From the NCBI RefSeq assembly GCF_026248685.1, contig NZ_CP111040.1, positions 1 to 64,000 on the forward strand: a DNA stretch of 64,000 nt, in the 5' to 3' direction. Numbering within the stretch: the stretch's first letter is position 1; each line of letters begins with the position of its first letter. Below, one piece after another: positions 26,182 to 34,610 of the stretch. The notes below the pieces were generated by a model that was not told where the DNA came from, made no database searches, and saw nothing but the letters and a program-made list of their open reading frames with translations. The position numbers and the translations under genes were made by a program. The stretch comes from Haladaptatus caseinilyticus. Its GTDB lineage: Archaea; Halobacteriota; Halobacteria; Halobacteriales; Haladaptataceae.

Positions 26182-27228
26182 ATGACACATTCGACGGGAA
26201 ACGATTCACTTGAAGCGGTTCTCGAACGCGGCCGGGACGAAGGCGTGTATCCCGGTGCCGTAGCAGCACTCGGGTCTACGGCGGGCATCGAACAGGTTGC
26301 AGTCGTCGGCGAACGTGACCCGGAGCGGGACAAAGAGATGACTCGCGAAACCGTGTTCGACGCCGCGTCCGTAACGAAACCGGTCGTAACGGCGACAACT
26401 GCACTCTCGCTCGTTGAAGCCGGAATCATCACGCTTTCGGACGAACTCCGGCAACACGTCTCGAACCTCGATGGCCACCGTCGTGGGAGGATTCGACTTC
26501 TCGAACTACTGACTCATAGCTCTGGTTTTCAGCCGTATTCGTTTTCCGAGTCGTGGCGGTCGCCGACGGATGTGTTGGATGGACTCCGAAACCGTTCGAT
26601 ACTCGAAGCCGAACCCGGAAGCCGAAACGAGTACAGCTGTCTCAATTTCGTCTATCTGGCTGAGGCGCTTCGGCAGGCAACCGGACGTTCGCTCTCCAAA
26701 CTTGCTGAGGCGCACGTCTTCAACTCCGTTAACATGAAGAACTCCAGTCTGGGGCCGTTAACGGACAGTTCGAGCGTCGCTGCGACCTACGACCACCAGT
26801 ATCGCGACCGAACACTCAGAGGAGAAGTACATGACCCCCTCGGCTGGGCCATGGATGGTCAGAGCGGAAACGCTGGGCTATTCACGACGGTCGATGACCT
26901 CGCGGCGTTCGCCCGAGCGTACCTCGCTGCGGATGGGACGCTTCTTTCGCACGCGACCGTCGAGCGTTTGCAAGACGACTGGGTACCGGAGTTGAACATC
27001 CGTCACAGCCTCGGGTGGCGACTTGCCGACGAGACGTACCCCGCGCCGAACTGGTCGCGGACTGGGCTGGGCCACACGGGCTATACCGGAACCTCACTGT
27101 GGCTCGACCACGACCGCGACCGATTCGCCGTGTTGCTCACGAATCAAATCCACGATGGAAAAGAAACTGGTCTCATTCGGTTTCGCGAGCGGCTTCATGC
27201 GATGATTGCCGCTGGGCGTTTCGACTGA
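26182..27228 (+). CDS. Beta-lactamase-fold serine hydrolase, AmiE-like
   Basis: A 348-residue serine hydrolase of the penicillin-binding/class C beta-lactamase fold. The SxxK motif is Ser63-Val-Thr-Lys66 (DAASVTKPVV), the second motif NEYSCLNFVYLAEAL, and the third GHTGYTGTSLWLDHDRD. The last two match the group containing Bacillus AmiE (YbbE), the amidase that trims peptides from MurNAc and is encoded next to nagZ and namZ. No signal peptide is present, so it should act in the cytoplasm, unlike AmiE. Position three genes after anmK and upstream of namZ-nagZ supports muropeptide amidase activity. Esterase or D-aminopeptidase activity is possible; a resistance beta-lactamase is unlikely. Confidence 0.85.
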   Translation: MTHSTGNDSLEAVLERGRDEGVYPGAVAALGSTAGIEQVAVVGERDPERDKEMTRETVFDAASVTKPVVTATTALSLVEAGIITLSDELRQHVSNLDGHRRGRIRLLELLTHSSGFQPYSFSESWRSPTDVLDGLRNRSILEAEPGSRNEYSCLNFVYLAEALRQATGRSLSKLAEAHVFNSVNMKNSSLGPLTDSSSVAATYDHQYRDRTLRGEVHDPLGWAMDGQSGNAGLFTTVDDLAAFARAYLAADGTLLSHATVERLQDDWVPELNIRHSLGWRLADETYPAPNWSRTGLGHTGYTGTSLWLDHDRDRFAVLLTNQIHDGKETGLIRFRERLHAMIAAGRFD

Positions 27229-27327
27229 GAATGGGGAATTTAGGGGTGATATGACGGGAGCATCGTCATCGAAGCGTAACCGAAGGAAGACGCAAGAGCG
27301 AACTGGATTCTTGCCACGGCCGGGGAA

Positions 27328-27336
27328 TATTTATTA
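27328..27336 (+). promoter_or_regulatory. TATA box for leaderless start at 27359
   Basis: TATTTATTA at about 27328-27336 is centred roughly 27 nt before the ATG at 27359, inside the longer open frame. This spacing is the haloarchaeal leaderless arrangement and argues that translation begins at 27359 and not at 27206 or 27251. Confidence 0.5.
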
Positions 27337-27358
27337 CACGGCGCGAACGTTGGCAGGT

Positions 27359-28534
27359 ATGGTCGCAGTCTGGAGTTACCCGTGGAATTTACTCTCACAC
27401 GACCCGAACCAGGTTGTAAGAGAGTTCGATGAACTGGGGGTAACGAGTGTCACAGTCGCCGCGCATTATCACTCCATTCGAACGCTCGACCCGCGTTCCA
27501 CCGACGGTCTGTTCGAATCGTACAGCGGTGGCTGTTATTTTGTCCCCGACGAGAAGTATTTTGACGAGACACCGATCGACCCTCCGGTAAACGAAATCGA
27601 TGACCATCCCGACCCGTTTGGGGATGTCGTCGAACTGCTAACCGAGAACGGAATCGACGTCACCGCTTGGCTCGTCTGTTTTCATAATTCGAGGCTCGGT
27701 CGGGACAACCCACAGTTTCGCACGGAAAGTGCGTTTGGAGACGCACACGACCACGCGTTTTGTCCGTCCCATCCCGAGGTCCACGATTACTTTGATGGAG
27801 TCGTACAGTCGCTCGAAGACTATGGAATCGACGCGATCAACCTCGAATCGCTCGGCTTTCCAACCGCGTTCCATGGGCACGGTTCGACGTTTGGACATGC
27901 GAAAAATCACGTCGTCAGCGGAACACCCGAAGAGCTCCTCGTCTCACAGTGTTTCTGTTCCGCCTGCCAAGAGCGGGCGGCAAGTCATCACGTAGATTTC
28001 GATGGTGCCCGTGAGATCGTTCAGTCGCTCGCTCGTGACATACTTCAAAAACCGACGTCGCAGATGGAATCAATGGAACAGCTCGTTGAAGACCATCCTG
28101 TCCTCGGGGACCTCTTCGATTTTCGTGCGACCGTTATCGAAACCTTCCTCGAACGAATTGCGGCAGCCAGCGGTGACGTCGATTTAACTTACTCCGCGTC
28201 GGACGGTCTTGGCCGCGGCCCGAACGATGGCTGGCCAGCGGGCGTCGTTCTCGACGCTGTTCAAACGCATCTCGACCGCATTATCGCACTCTGTTATACG
28301 GATGACTGTGGTCTTGCTGAACGTCGTGTTCGAGAGTATCGTAACGCGGTCGATATCCCGGTCGATGTCGGACTCACTCTCGATCCGAATGTCCTCGGAA
28401 CTCGAGACGACTGGCGGACGTTTGTCGCCGAAATCGGCGCTCTTGGCGACGATCTTCACGTATACAATCATTCCCTCATGAGTGAGGAACATCTCGATTG
28501 GCTCGAAACGGCAATCGCACGACCCAAAAATTGA
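27359..28534 (+). CDS. Uncharacterised TIM-barrel, glycosidase-like protein with Cys cluster (second copy type)
   Basis: A 391-residue protein from the ATG at 27359, beginning MVAVWSYPWNLLSHDP. The open frame reaches back to 27206, but the TATA box at 27328-27336 and the Ser/Lys/Arg-rich extra residues favour the internal start. The pattern is a TIM barrel: TSVTVAAHYHS, DVTAWLVCFHNS, DAINLESLGFP and DLTYSASDG are likely strand ends. A cysteine cluster, SQCFCSACQERA, sits after the INLES strand, just as WCCRCTHC follows DVLFWDEP in the protein at 11180-12184, indicating a common family. No signal peptide. Immediately upstream of namZ, so probably part of the same sugar-hydrolysis pathway. Confidence 0.75.
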   Translation: MVAVWSYPWNLLSHDPNQVVREFDELGVTSVTVAAHYHSIRTLDPRSTDGLFESYSGGCYFVPDEKYFDETPIDPPVNEIDDHPDPFGDVVELLTENGIDVTAWLVCFHNSRLGRDNPQFRTESAFGDAHDHAFCPSHPEVHDYFDGVVQSLEDYGIDAINLESLGFPTAFHGHGSTFGHAKNHVVSGTPEELLVSQCFCSACQERAASHHVDFDGAREIVQSLARDILQKPTSQMESMEQLVEDHPVLGDLFDFRATVIETFLERIAAASGDVDLTYSASDGLGRGPNDGWPAGVVLDAVQTHLDRIIALCYTDDCGLAERRVREYRNAVDIPVDVGLTLDPNVLGTRDDWRTFVAEIGALGDDLHVYNHSLMSEEHLDWLETAIARPKN

Positions 28535-28560
28535 GCCAGCAGCCACCAATTCACATAGGG

Positions 28561-28570
28561 TTTTTTAAGT
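28561..28570 (+). promoter_or_regulatory. namZ promoter TATA box
   Basis: TTTTTTAAGT at 28561-28570 is centred about 26 nt before the ATG at 28592, predicting a leaderless namZ-nagZ message. nagZ follows namZ after six bases and has no separate TATA box. Confidence 0.5.
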
Positions 28571-28591
28571 CAAAAACGCATTGCCAAAGAT

Positions 28592-29758
28592 ATGGTTACA
28601 CTCGGTGTAGAGCGGTTGTTAGATGACCGTTCCGAGATAGTCGAAGACGACCGATTGGGACTCACCACAAACCCATCGGGAACTGACAGTAAACTCAACA
28701 CGACGATTGACCTGCTCGACAATCACGACGCATTCGACCTCCAGAAACTGTTCGGACCTGAACACGGTATTCGTGGCGACGCGCAGGCAGGTGTGAAGGT
28801 CGAAGACAGCATCGACGACAGAACCGGTCTCCCGGTGAAAAGTCTTTATGGGGAACAAAAACGGCTGAAGCCGGAGATGGTGGACGATATCGACACGATC
28901 ATTTACGATATGCAGGACGTCGGCTGTCGGTTTTATACCCTCATCTATACGTTAGCGTACGCACTTCGAGGCGCCGCGGAGGCCGACAAGCGAATGGTCG
29001 TTTTAGACCGGCCGAATCCGATCTCCTCGTTGCCCGTCACCGGGAATCGAATTGGTGGCGATGCGTCGTCGTTCGTCGGCGCGTATGGGCTTCCGATCGT
29101 ACACGGAATGACCATCGGAGAACTCGCGTTATACTTCAATGGCGAGTTTGAGATGGGTGCCGACGTGGAGGTCATCGAGATGCGTGACTGGGCTCGCTCG
29201 GACTGGTTTTCGGACACCGACCTCCCGTGGGTGTATCCCTCACCAAACATGCCGACACCGGAAACGGCGATGCTGTACCCCGGCATGTGTTTTTTCGAAG
29301 GGACGAACATTTCCGAGGGTCGCGGAACGACAAAACCGTTCGAACTCGTCGGCGCACCGTGGATCAGCGCGGACGAGTGGGCGACGGACCTTTCGAACCA
29401 AGGGTTGGACGGAGTGGCATTCCGACCAGCCTACTTTTCCCCGACGTTCTCAAAGCACGAGCGAGAGAACGTCACGGGCGTCCAAATCCACGTCCTCGAC
29501 CAGGACGCAATCGACCCCGTCATGGTCGGTCTCACGGTTCTTGCGTCCGCGTTCACGACGTACGACGACTGTGAGTGGATTGCCTACGATGACGAATACT
29601 TTATCGACAAGCTGGCAGGAGGGAGCTATCTTCGTGAGACAGTAACCACTGCAGACCCTGCCACAGAGCCCCGTGAGATAGCCGAAACCATCGTAAACAG
29701 TTGGGAAGACGACCGTGCCGAATTCCTCGATGCACGAGCGAACTACCTCAGGTACTGA
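28592..29758 (+). CDS. namZ: Exo-beta-N-acetylmuramidase NamZ (DUF1343)
   Basis: A 388-residue DUF1343 protein. This family was identified in Bacillus subtilis (YbbC) as NamZ, an exo-lytic enzyme releasing MurNAc from the non-reducing ends of peptidoglycan fragments. Family motifs are complete: LFGPEHGIRGDAQAG, MQDVGCRFYTLIYTL, VLDRPNPIS, YPSPNMPTPETA and EGTNISEGRGTTKPFE. The Glu in GPEHG is a likely catalytic residue. There is no signal peptide and the transcript appears leaderless, so the enzyme should be cytoplasmic, whereas Bacillus NamZ is secreted. It is followed by nagZ after six bases, the same pairing as in bacteria. NamZ is the strongest single indicator of MurNAc as substrate. Confidence 0.93.
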   Translation: MVTLGVERLLDDRSEIVEDDRLGLTTNPSGTDSKLNTTIDLLDNHDAFDLQKLFGPEHGIRGDAQAGVKVEDSIDDRTGLPVKSLYGEQKRLKPEMVDDIDTIIYDMQDVGCRFYTLIYTLAYALRGAAEADKRMVVLDRPNPISSLPVTGNRIGGDASSFVGAYGLPIVHGMTIGELALYFNGEFEMGADVEVIEMRDWARSDWFSDTDLPWVYPSPNMPTPETAMLYPGMCFFEGTNISEGRGTTKPFELVGAPWISADEWATDLSNQGLDGVAFRPAYFSPTFSKHERENVTGVQIHVLDQDAIDPVMVGLTVLASAFTTYDDCEWIAYDDEYFIDKLAGGSYLRETVTTADPATEPREIAETIVNSWEDDRAEFLDARANYLRY

Positions 29759-29764
29759 CCACCG

Positions 29765-31402
29765 ATGATGGATTCAACAATCGAGACGGAATCGATTCCC
29801 TCAACGTCATTGTATTCCAAGACAGCGATCGAGTCAGCTGTTTCATCTCTATCGCTGGATGAAAAAGTCGGACAGTTGTTCGTTGCTGGGTTCGATGGAA
29901 CGACACCGACACGGGAGATAGAACGGCTCGTTTCCGAGCGCCATCTCGGCGGCGTTATCTACTTTAGCCGAAACGTCGAATCGCCGGAGCAGGTTCAAAC
30001 TCTCTCTCGCACGCTTCAGGGATTCGTCCCCGATGGGCTGCCGCCACTGCTCCTGTCCATCGATCAAGAGGGAGGTCGAGTCGCCCGCCTCTCGTGGGGA
30101 ACTGAGCTTCCGAGTGCGATGACACTCGGTGCGACGGACGACTCGGCACTTGCCACCCGGGCTGGAAATGCGGTCGGCCGTGAACTGCGGTCGCTCGGTA
30201 TTGATATCGACCTCGCACCCGTTCTCGACGTAAACAACAATCCAGACAACCCAGTCATCGGAGTTCGGTCGTTCGGGGAGCGTCCCGAGCACGTCGCAAC
30301 GCTTGGCTCCGCCTTTGCTGATGGAATTCAGGAAGCGAGTGTCATCGCTTGCGGAAAACACTTTCCTGGTCACGGCGATACAGCAGTCGATTCCCATCTC
30401 GATTTACCCGTTATCGACCACGACCGCGACCGACTTGATGCGGTCGAACTGCAACCGTTCCGTCAGGCTATCGAGGCCAATATCGGCGCGATTATGACGA
30501 CACACGTCGCGTTTCCGACCATCACGGGAGACGCAGAGCGACCGGCGACGCTCTCCCGCAGAGTCATCACCGACCTTCTCCGAAAAGAACTCGGATTCGA
30601 CGGGTTGGTGCTCACGGACTGCATGGAGATGGACGCCATCGCCGACGGCGTTGGAACGGTCGAAGGGTGTGTACGGGCTGTCGAAGCGGGTTGTGACCAA
30701 ATCTGTGTTTCACACACACCGCGGAAACAACATGCCGCCATCGACGCCGTCATCGACGCAGTCGAATCGGAGAGGATTGCAGAATCACAGATTGACACAT
30801 CGGTTCGACGCATCGTTCGCGCGAAACAGACGTTTGGCGCCGGATACGTGGGCGGTACGGACGAATGGAACACCGTTGCAGATGAATGCCGATCCGTAGG
30901 TCGGACCGTCGCCGAACGTGGCGTTACGCTCGTGCGCGACGTTTCCAACGCGATTCCATTGCCCGATCACACTGTGTCCGTCTACGAGTTCGAGGCCGGA
31001 CGTGGTTCGCTCGCCGAGGAAACACAGGACAATCAAGGTGTATTCGCATCGGCACTCTCGGCAGCCGGCGCGACAGTCGATGCCACGGTTCTTCAGAAAG
31101 GAGAGTTTCCGGACGAAATTGAAGACAGGCCGACAGTAGTTTGCACGTCGGAGGCCGTCTCGAATCCTGATCAAGCAACAGTCGTCCGTAACCTCATAGC
31201 GGAAGGCGTAAATCCGATCGTAGTTGCCGTGCGAAACCCCTACGATCTATCGGTGCTTTCCGGCGTTCGGACGTACATGACGACATATGACGACACAGAA
31301 GCGTCGCTCGTCGCGGCAGCCGAACTACTGGTCGGAAACGGGAAGCCGACCGGTCGGCTTCCCGTTACGATTCCGAATCGGGACAATACACTGGAGAGGT
31401 AG
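29765..31402 (+). CDS. nagZ: Beta-N-acetylglucosaminidase, GH3 (NagZ-type)
   Basis: A 545-residue GH3 enzyme that removes non-reducing GlcNAc. The NagZ-specific loop KHFPGHGDTAVDSH (about residues 197-210) carries the Asp-His dyad used as acid/base. The nucleophile is the Asp of LVLTDCMEMDA (about 285). SIDQEGGRVARL binds substrate. After the barrel (to about 350) there is a second alpha/beta domain, as in Bacillus NagZ (YbbD), though without a secretion signal. Start is ATG 29765 or the adjacent ATG 29768, six bases after the namZ stop. With NamZ it could degrade imported GlcNAc-MurNAc from either end, leaving monosaccharides. Chito-oligosaccharides are an alternative substrate. Confidence 0.93.
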   Translation: MMDSTIETESIPSTSLYSKTAIESAVSSLSLDEKVGQLFVAGFDGTTPTREIERLVSERHLGGVIYFSRNVESPEQVQTLSRTLQGFVPDGLPPLLLSIDQEGGRVARLSWGTELPSAMTLGATDDSALATRAGNAVGRELRSLGIDIDLAPVLDVNNNPDNPVIGVRSFGERPEHVATLGSAFADGIQEASVIACGKHFPGHGDTAVDSHLDLPVIDHDRDRLDAVELQPFRQAIEANIGAIMTTHVAFPTITGDAERPATLSRRVITDLLRKELGFDGLVLTDCMEMDAIADGVGTVEGCVRAVEAGCDQICVSHTPRKQHAAIDAVIDAVESERIAESQIDTSVRRIVRAKQTFGAGYVGGTDEWNTVADECRSVGRTVAERGVTLVRDVSNAIPLPDHTVSVYEFEAGRGSLAEETQDNQGVFASALSAAGATVDATVLQKGEFPDEIEDRPTVVCTSEAVSNPDQATVVRNLIAEGVNPIVVAVRNPYDLSVLSGVRTYMTTYDDTEASLVAAAELLVGNGKPTGRLPVTIPNRDNTLER

Positions 31403-31440
31403 TCTGCGACGCAACTTCATTCAGGAGATTGGGTACAACG

Positions 31441-32268
31441 TTACTGCGTCTGTGCGGATATATTTCGAAGCACGTCGGCCAATTCGTCACCCAATCGGTC
31501 GAAGAGCATTTTCCCTTTTTCAGCGCTGGCCAGCTCAGGATCACCGATGGCACCTGAGTCAGAATACGCTTCGAATGGTCGATACGTCGAAAGCGGCCCG
31601 CCAACAAGAAGGTCTTTTCCGCCACGATCGTAGGGCTCATCCAGATACTCGGCATCAGCCTGGTTCATCTTGACGAGGTCGTCGTAGAGATGGAGCATAA
31701 GCGATGTTTCGAACTCGCCACCGTGTGCCATACCGCCAACGTCGCTCTCCCGAATCTCGTCGATAAACGGTTCAGCGAGTTGGAAATAGGTTACACCGGT
31801 CACCTCTACGTCGGGATGGTTTTTACCGATAATGCTGACGGCGTTATCGACGGCAGAGGCGTTTCCGCCGTGTCCGTTAACGAAACAGAGACCGTTGAAG
31901 CCGTTTTCAAGGGCCGTACTAGCGACATCTGAAAGAACATCGAGCAGGTCATCTAGTTCGAGCGAGATGGTTCCGCCGAGCGAGAGATGGTGCGGTGAAA
32001 AGCCGGACCACACCGGCGGCGTGACGAGAATCGGAACGTCATCTGCGACACGTTCTGCGCCCAGATGGGCGACTGCGTCAGCTAATAGCGTATCAGTAGC
32101 GACGGGAAGGTGGTGGCCGTGCTGTTCGATACTTCCGACGGGAATGACGAGAACTGACCGATCATCGGTGCCGATGTCTCCAATTTCACGTCGAGTCTTT
32201 GCCGCCCATGCAACTGATGAGAGACGCATCGCTGTCGTCATAAAGAACACTGCTCGTTTTGGTCGCAT
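31441..32268 (-). CDS. Creatininase-family metal-dependent amidohydrolase
   Basis: A 275-residue creatininase-superfamily protein. Metal-binding motifs include PVGSIEQHGHHLPVATDTLLA (His and Asp ligands), NGHGGNASA and GGMAHGGEFETSLML. Members hydrolyse cyclic or linear amides (creatinine, formamidopyrimidines, mycofactocin precursor). ATG 32268 is about 25 nt after a minus-strand TATTTTACG, suggesting leaderless translation there, although ATG 32229 (MRLSSVAWAAK) is where relatives usually begin. Convergent with nagZ and divergent from the GH18 gene. A role in cleaving an amide of a muropeptide or lactam sugar is possible but not shown. Confidence 0.87.
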   Translation of the reverse strand: MRPKRAVFFMTTAMRLSSVAWAAKTRREIGDIGTDDRSVLVIPVGSIEQHGHHLPVATDTLLADAVAHLGAERVADDVPILVTPPVWSGFSPHHLSLGGTISLELDDLLDVLSDVASTALENGFNGLCFVNGHGGNASAVDNAVSIIGKNHPDVEVTGVTYFQLAEPFIDEIRESDVGGMAHGGEFETSLMLHLYDDLVKMNQADAEYLDEPYDRGGKDLLVGGPLSTYRPFEAYSDSGAIGDPELASAEKGKMLFDRLGDELADVLRNISAQTQ

Positions 32269-32383
32269 AATTATTTGGATTGTATCGTAAAATAATATTC
32301 ATCACGCGAGAAACGGTACACGAAATTGAATTATATCTTTTCATCAACAATTTTTATTAGTATTAATATATTATTACGGCTGT

Positions 32384-33556
32384 ATGACGGGAGAAGAAAT
32401 TCAAACGTCGAATCGTATCGGGCGAAAGCTAACTCGAGACGCATCGCGACGCACGTTCCTGAAGGGGACTGGTGCGCTCGCAACGACGGGGACGTTCGTC
32501 ACGCGCGGGGTAAAAGCACACGGAAGTTACGGTAACCGCGTCGTCGGGTATTATCCATCGTGGGCAGGCAATTACACCCCATCAGATATACCGTTTGACA
32601 AGCTCACACACTTGAACTATGCCTTCCTCGAGCCACAGTCGGACGGAACGGTCGTCGTCGGCGATTCCTCGGAAAAGAGTCTGCTCAGCGACCTCGCAAC
32701 CTACGACAACACAGATACGGTATTCATGCTTTCCATCAGTTCCGGTTGGTATTCCGGAACGTTTTCCGACGCTGCATCGACGGCCGCACGACGCCAACGG
32801 TTTGCCAAGACGGCCGTCGATATCATGGAGCAGTACAACTTCGACGGCCTCGACCTCGATTGGGAGTATCCGGATGGAACGGTTCGTGCAGAGGATCCAC
32901 ATAACTTCACACTACTCTTAGAGGCGTGTCGTAACGAACTCGATTCGAGGTTTGGTTCGTGGACTCACCTAACGATGGCTGGATCCCCTAATCCGAACAT
33001 CGTCGACGATGCGTATGAATTGGGTACTATCAGTAGCTACCTCGATCATATCAATGTAATGACATACGATTATCATGGTGATTGGAGTAACGACACTAAC
33101 TTCAATGCCCCATTCGATTCACCGCCGGAAGATCCCGACGGGCAACAAAGTTGGAACACTACTAATCACATGGAGTATTGGGGCAGTAAACCAATATCGA
33201 AGGACAAGCTTGTGATGGGAATGCCATTTTACGGCCGTTCCTATTCGGGTGTCGCACCGACGAACGACGGATTGTTCAATTCGTTCAGTTCGTCAACGTC
33301 CGAGACGTACTATAATATCCGAGAGAATATCAAACCGCAATCGGACTACGAATATCACTGGCATCCCGACGCAAAGGTGCCATGGCTATATTCCACGGTG
33401 GAAAACACGTTCATCTCCTATGATAACGTTGATTCAATATCGAACAAGGTAGAGTACGCGAAAGCCAATGGGTTCGGAGGAGCGATGTGTTGGGAACTCT
33501 CTCAGGATCCAAGCAATACCCTCATCAGCGAAATGCACGACCGATTGCACGCCTGA
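32384..33556 (+). CDS. Secreted GH18 chitinase-like glycosidase
   Basis: A 390-residue GH18 enzyme with a Tat signal: SRRTFLKGTGALATTGTFV ending near VKAHG. There is no lipobox, so it is probably released. The catalytic DxxDxDxE motif is FDGLDLDWEYP (about residues 152-162), with the acid Glu near 161. SISSGW, INVMTYDYHG, MGMPFYGRSYS and GAMCWELSQD are the other conserved strands. GH18 covers chitinases and endo-beta-N-acetylglucosaminidases, including some that cut peptidoglycan glycan. TATA-like sequence lies at about 32352-32375. As the only clearly secreted hydrolase in the cluster, it could generate the oligomers imported by the Opp-type transporter. Confidence 0.92.
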   Translation: MTGEEIQTSNRIGRKLTRDASRRTFLKGTGALATTGTFVTRGVKAHGSYGNRVVGYYPSWAGNYTPSDIPFDKLTHLNYAFLEPQSDGTVVVGDSSEKSLLSDLATYDNTDTVFMLSISSGWYSGTFSDAASTAARRQRFAKTAVDIMEQYNFDGLDLDWEYPDGTVRAEDPHNFTLLLEACRNELDSRFGSWTHLTMAGSPNPNIVDDAYELGTISSYLDHINVMTYDYHGDWSNDTNFNAPFDSPPEDPDGQQSWNTTNHMEYWGSKPISKDKLVMGMPFYGRSYSGVAPTNDGLFNSFSSSTSETYYNIRENIKPQSDYEYHWHPDAKVPWLYSTVENTFISYDNVDSISNKVEYAKANGFGGAMCWELSQDPSNTLISEMHDRLHA

Positions 33557-33654
33557 AAATCATCCATTTGAGTAGTCCAACTAAATCATCCGTCGTAGTA
33601 GTGTGGCGGAATGTTTTCGCAAGTATACCCTGGCATATTTTCACAGGATGCCAA

Positions 33655-34416
33655 TCATGTATGAGTTAGTTTTAGCTCTATTATATTCTTTGCACGTCTG
33701 AGGTTTTTTAATAAGCGCTCGCGAAGGTCATCGTCGAGTCTGCTCGCTGGGCCGGAGACGCTGATCGCTCCGATAACCTGTCCGTTCTCGTTTTTGATCG
33801 CGACCGCAATACAGCGAACACCCCGGACTCGTTCCTCGTCGTCGACAGCGTATCCTTGCTCCCGAATCATCTCCAGTTCAGCGCGGAGTTCGACAGGATC
33901 GGTTATCGTCTTGACAGTCTGGGCAGATAGCTCCCGCCGATCAAAAATCGATTCGGTCTTGCTTTCCGGAAGATAGGCCAGAATGGCTTTTCCGAGCGCA
34001 GTTGCGTGGAGTGGCACATGTTTCCCAGGACGAGTGTCGAGTGGAATCGCATCGTCCCCTTGTGTGTTATAAATATAGACGCCAACACCGTCCTCCTCGA
34101 CAAGTAGGCTTGCTGACTCTTCAGTTTCAAATGCCAATGTATCGATTTCCGATTTGGCCAGTTCGTATACTTTCCGCCGGGAGCGTGCGTATTCCCCGAA
34201 ATCGAGAAACCGCAGACTTACGTGATAGGTGTTGTTATCCCTCACAACATATCCTCGTTGCGCGAGTGTACGGAGATGGTTATGCACTGTACTATCGGGA
34301 AGATCAAGATGTGCGGAGATCTCGGTGAGACGAGCACCATCGAGTTCACGAAGAGTTTCGATGATATCGAACGACCGCGCGGTTGTCCTGACTGGAGTAT
34401 TTGATTCGCGGGTCAT
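33655..34416 (-). CDS. IclR-family transcriptional regulator
   Basis: A 253-residue IclR regulator. The N-terminal winged helix (residues 8-70) includes SFDIIETLRELDGARLTEI and LPDSTVHNHLRTLAQRGYV. The C-terminal ligand domain contains LHATALGKAILAYLPE, VRGVRCIAVAI and VIGAISVSGPASRL. Haloarchaeal IclR proteins often control sugar-acid or amino-sugar catabolic genes in their neighbourhood. It closes the 8-34 kb gene cluster and is the only transcription factor in it, so it is the best candidate local regulator. Its own promoter has a TATA element and an inverted repeat (34449-34489). Confidence 0.92.
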   Translation of the reverse strand: MTRESNTPVRTTARSFDIIETLRELDGARLTEISAHLDLPDSTVHNHLRTLAQRGYVVRDNNTYHVSLRFLDFGEYARSRRKVYELAKSEIDTLAFETEESASLLVEEDGVGVYIYNTQGDDAIPLDTRPGKHVPLHATALGKAILAYLPESKTESIFDRRELSAQTVKTITDPVELRAELEMIREQGYAVDDEERVRGVRCIAVAIKNENGQVIGAISVSGPASRLDDDLRERLLKNLRRAKNIIELKLTHT

Positions 34417-34448
34417 TGCCCTTTACGTCTCTTTGTATTCCCGAGGAT

Positions 34449-34489
34449 AGTTATATAATTTCCTTCACGCAAAAAGGTATAGTCGTGAA
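34449..34489 (-). promoter_or_regulatory. iclR-like gene promoter and inverted repeat
   Basis: On the minus strand a TATA element (TTATATAA, about 34451-34458) precedes the ATG at 34416 by about 38 nt. Just upstream, TTCACG at 34464-34469 and CGTGAA at 34484-34489 form an inverted repeat with a 14-base spacer. The position beside the TATA box suggests an operator, perhaps autoregulatory. Seen: the repeat. Inferred: its role. Confidence 0.4.
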
Positions 34490-34523
34490 AACGGTGATTA
34501 TGGCGAGTAAAAACCGAACAGCA

Positions 34524-34546
34524 ATTGTAAGCCATGCAATTACAAT
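34524..34546. repeat. Inverted repeat ATTGTAA / TTACAAT
   Basis: ATTGTAA (34524-34530) and TTACAAT (34540-34546) form a 7-bp dyad with a nine-base spacer in the AT-rich gap between the regulator gene and the replication origin. It could be an operator or plasmid-maintenance site. Confidence 0.35.
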
Positions 34547-34610
34547 AACGATTGCCGTCGTCTGCCGATAATAGTAGGAAGAACACTTGCCCGCCAGTAT
34601 TATCAGTTAG

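Noticed and set aside
26182-27228. Annotation as an antibiotic-resistance beta-lactamase
   Set aside because: Archaea lack the penicillin target, there is no signal peptide, and the second and third motifs fit the AmiE-like group beside namZ/nagZ.
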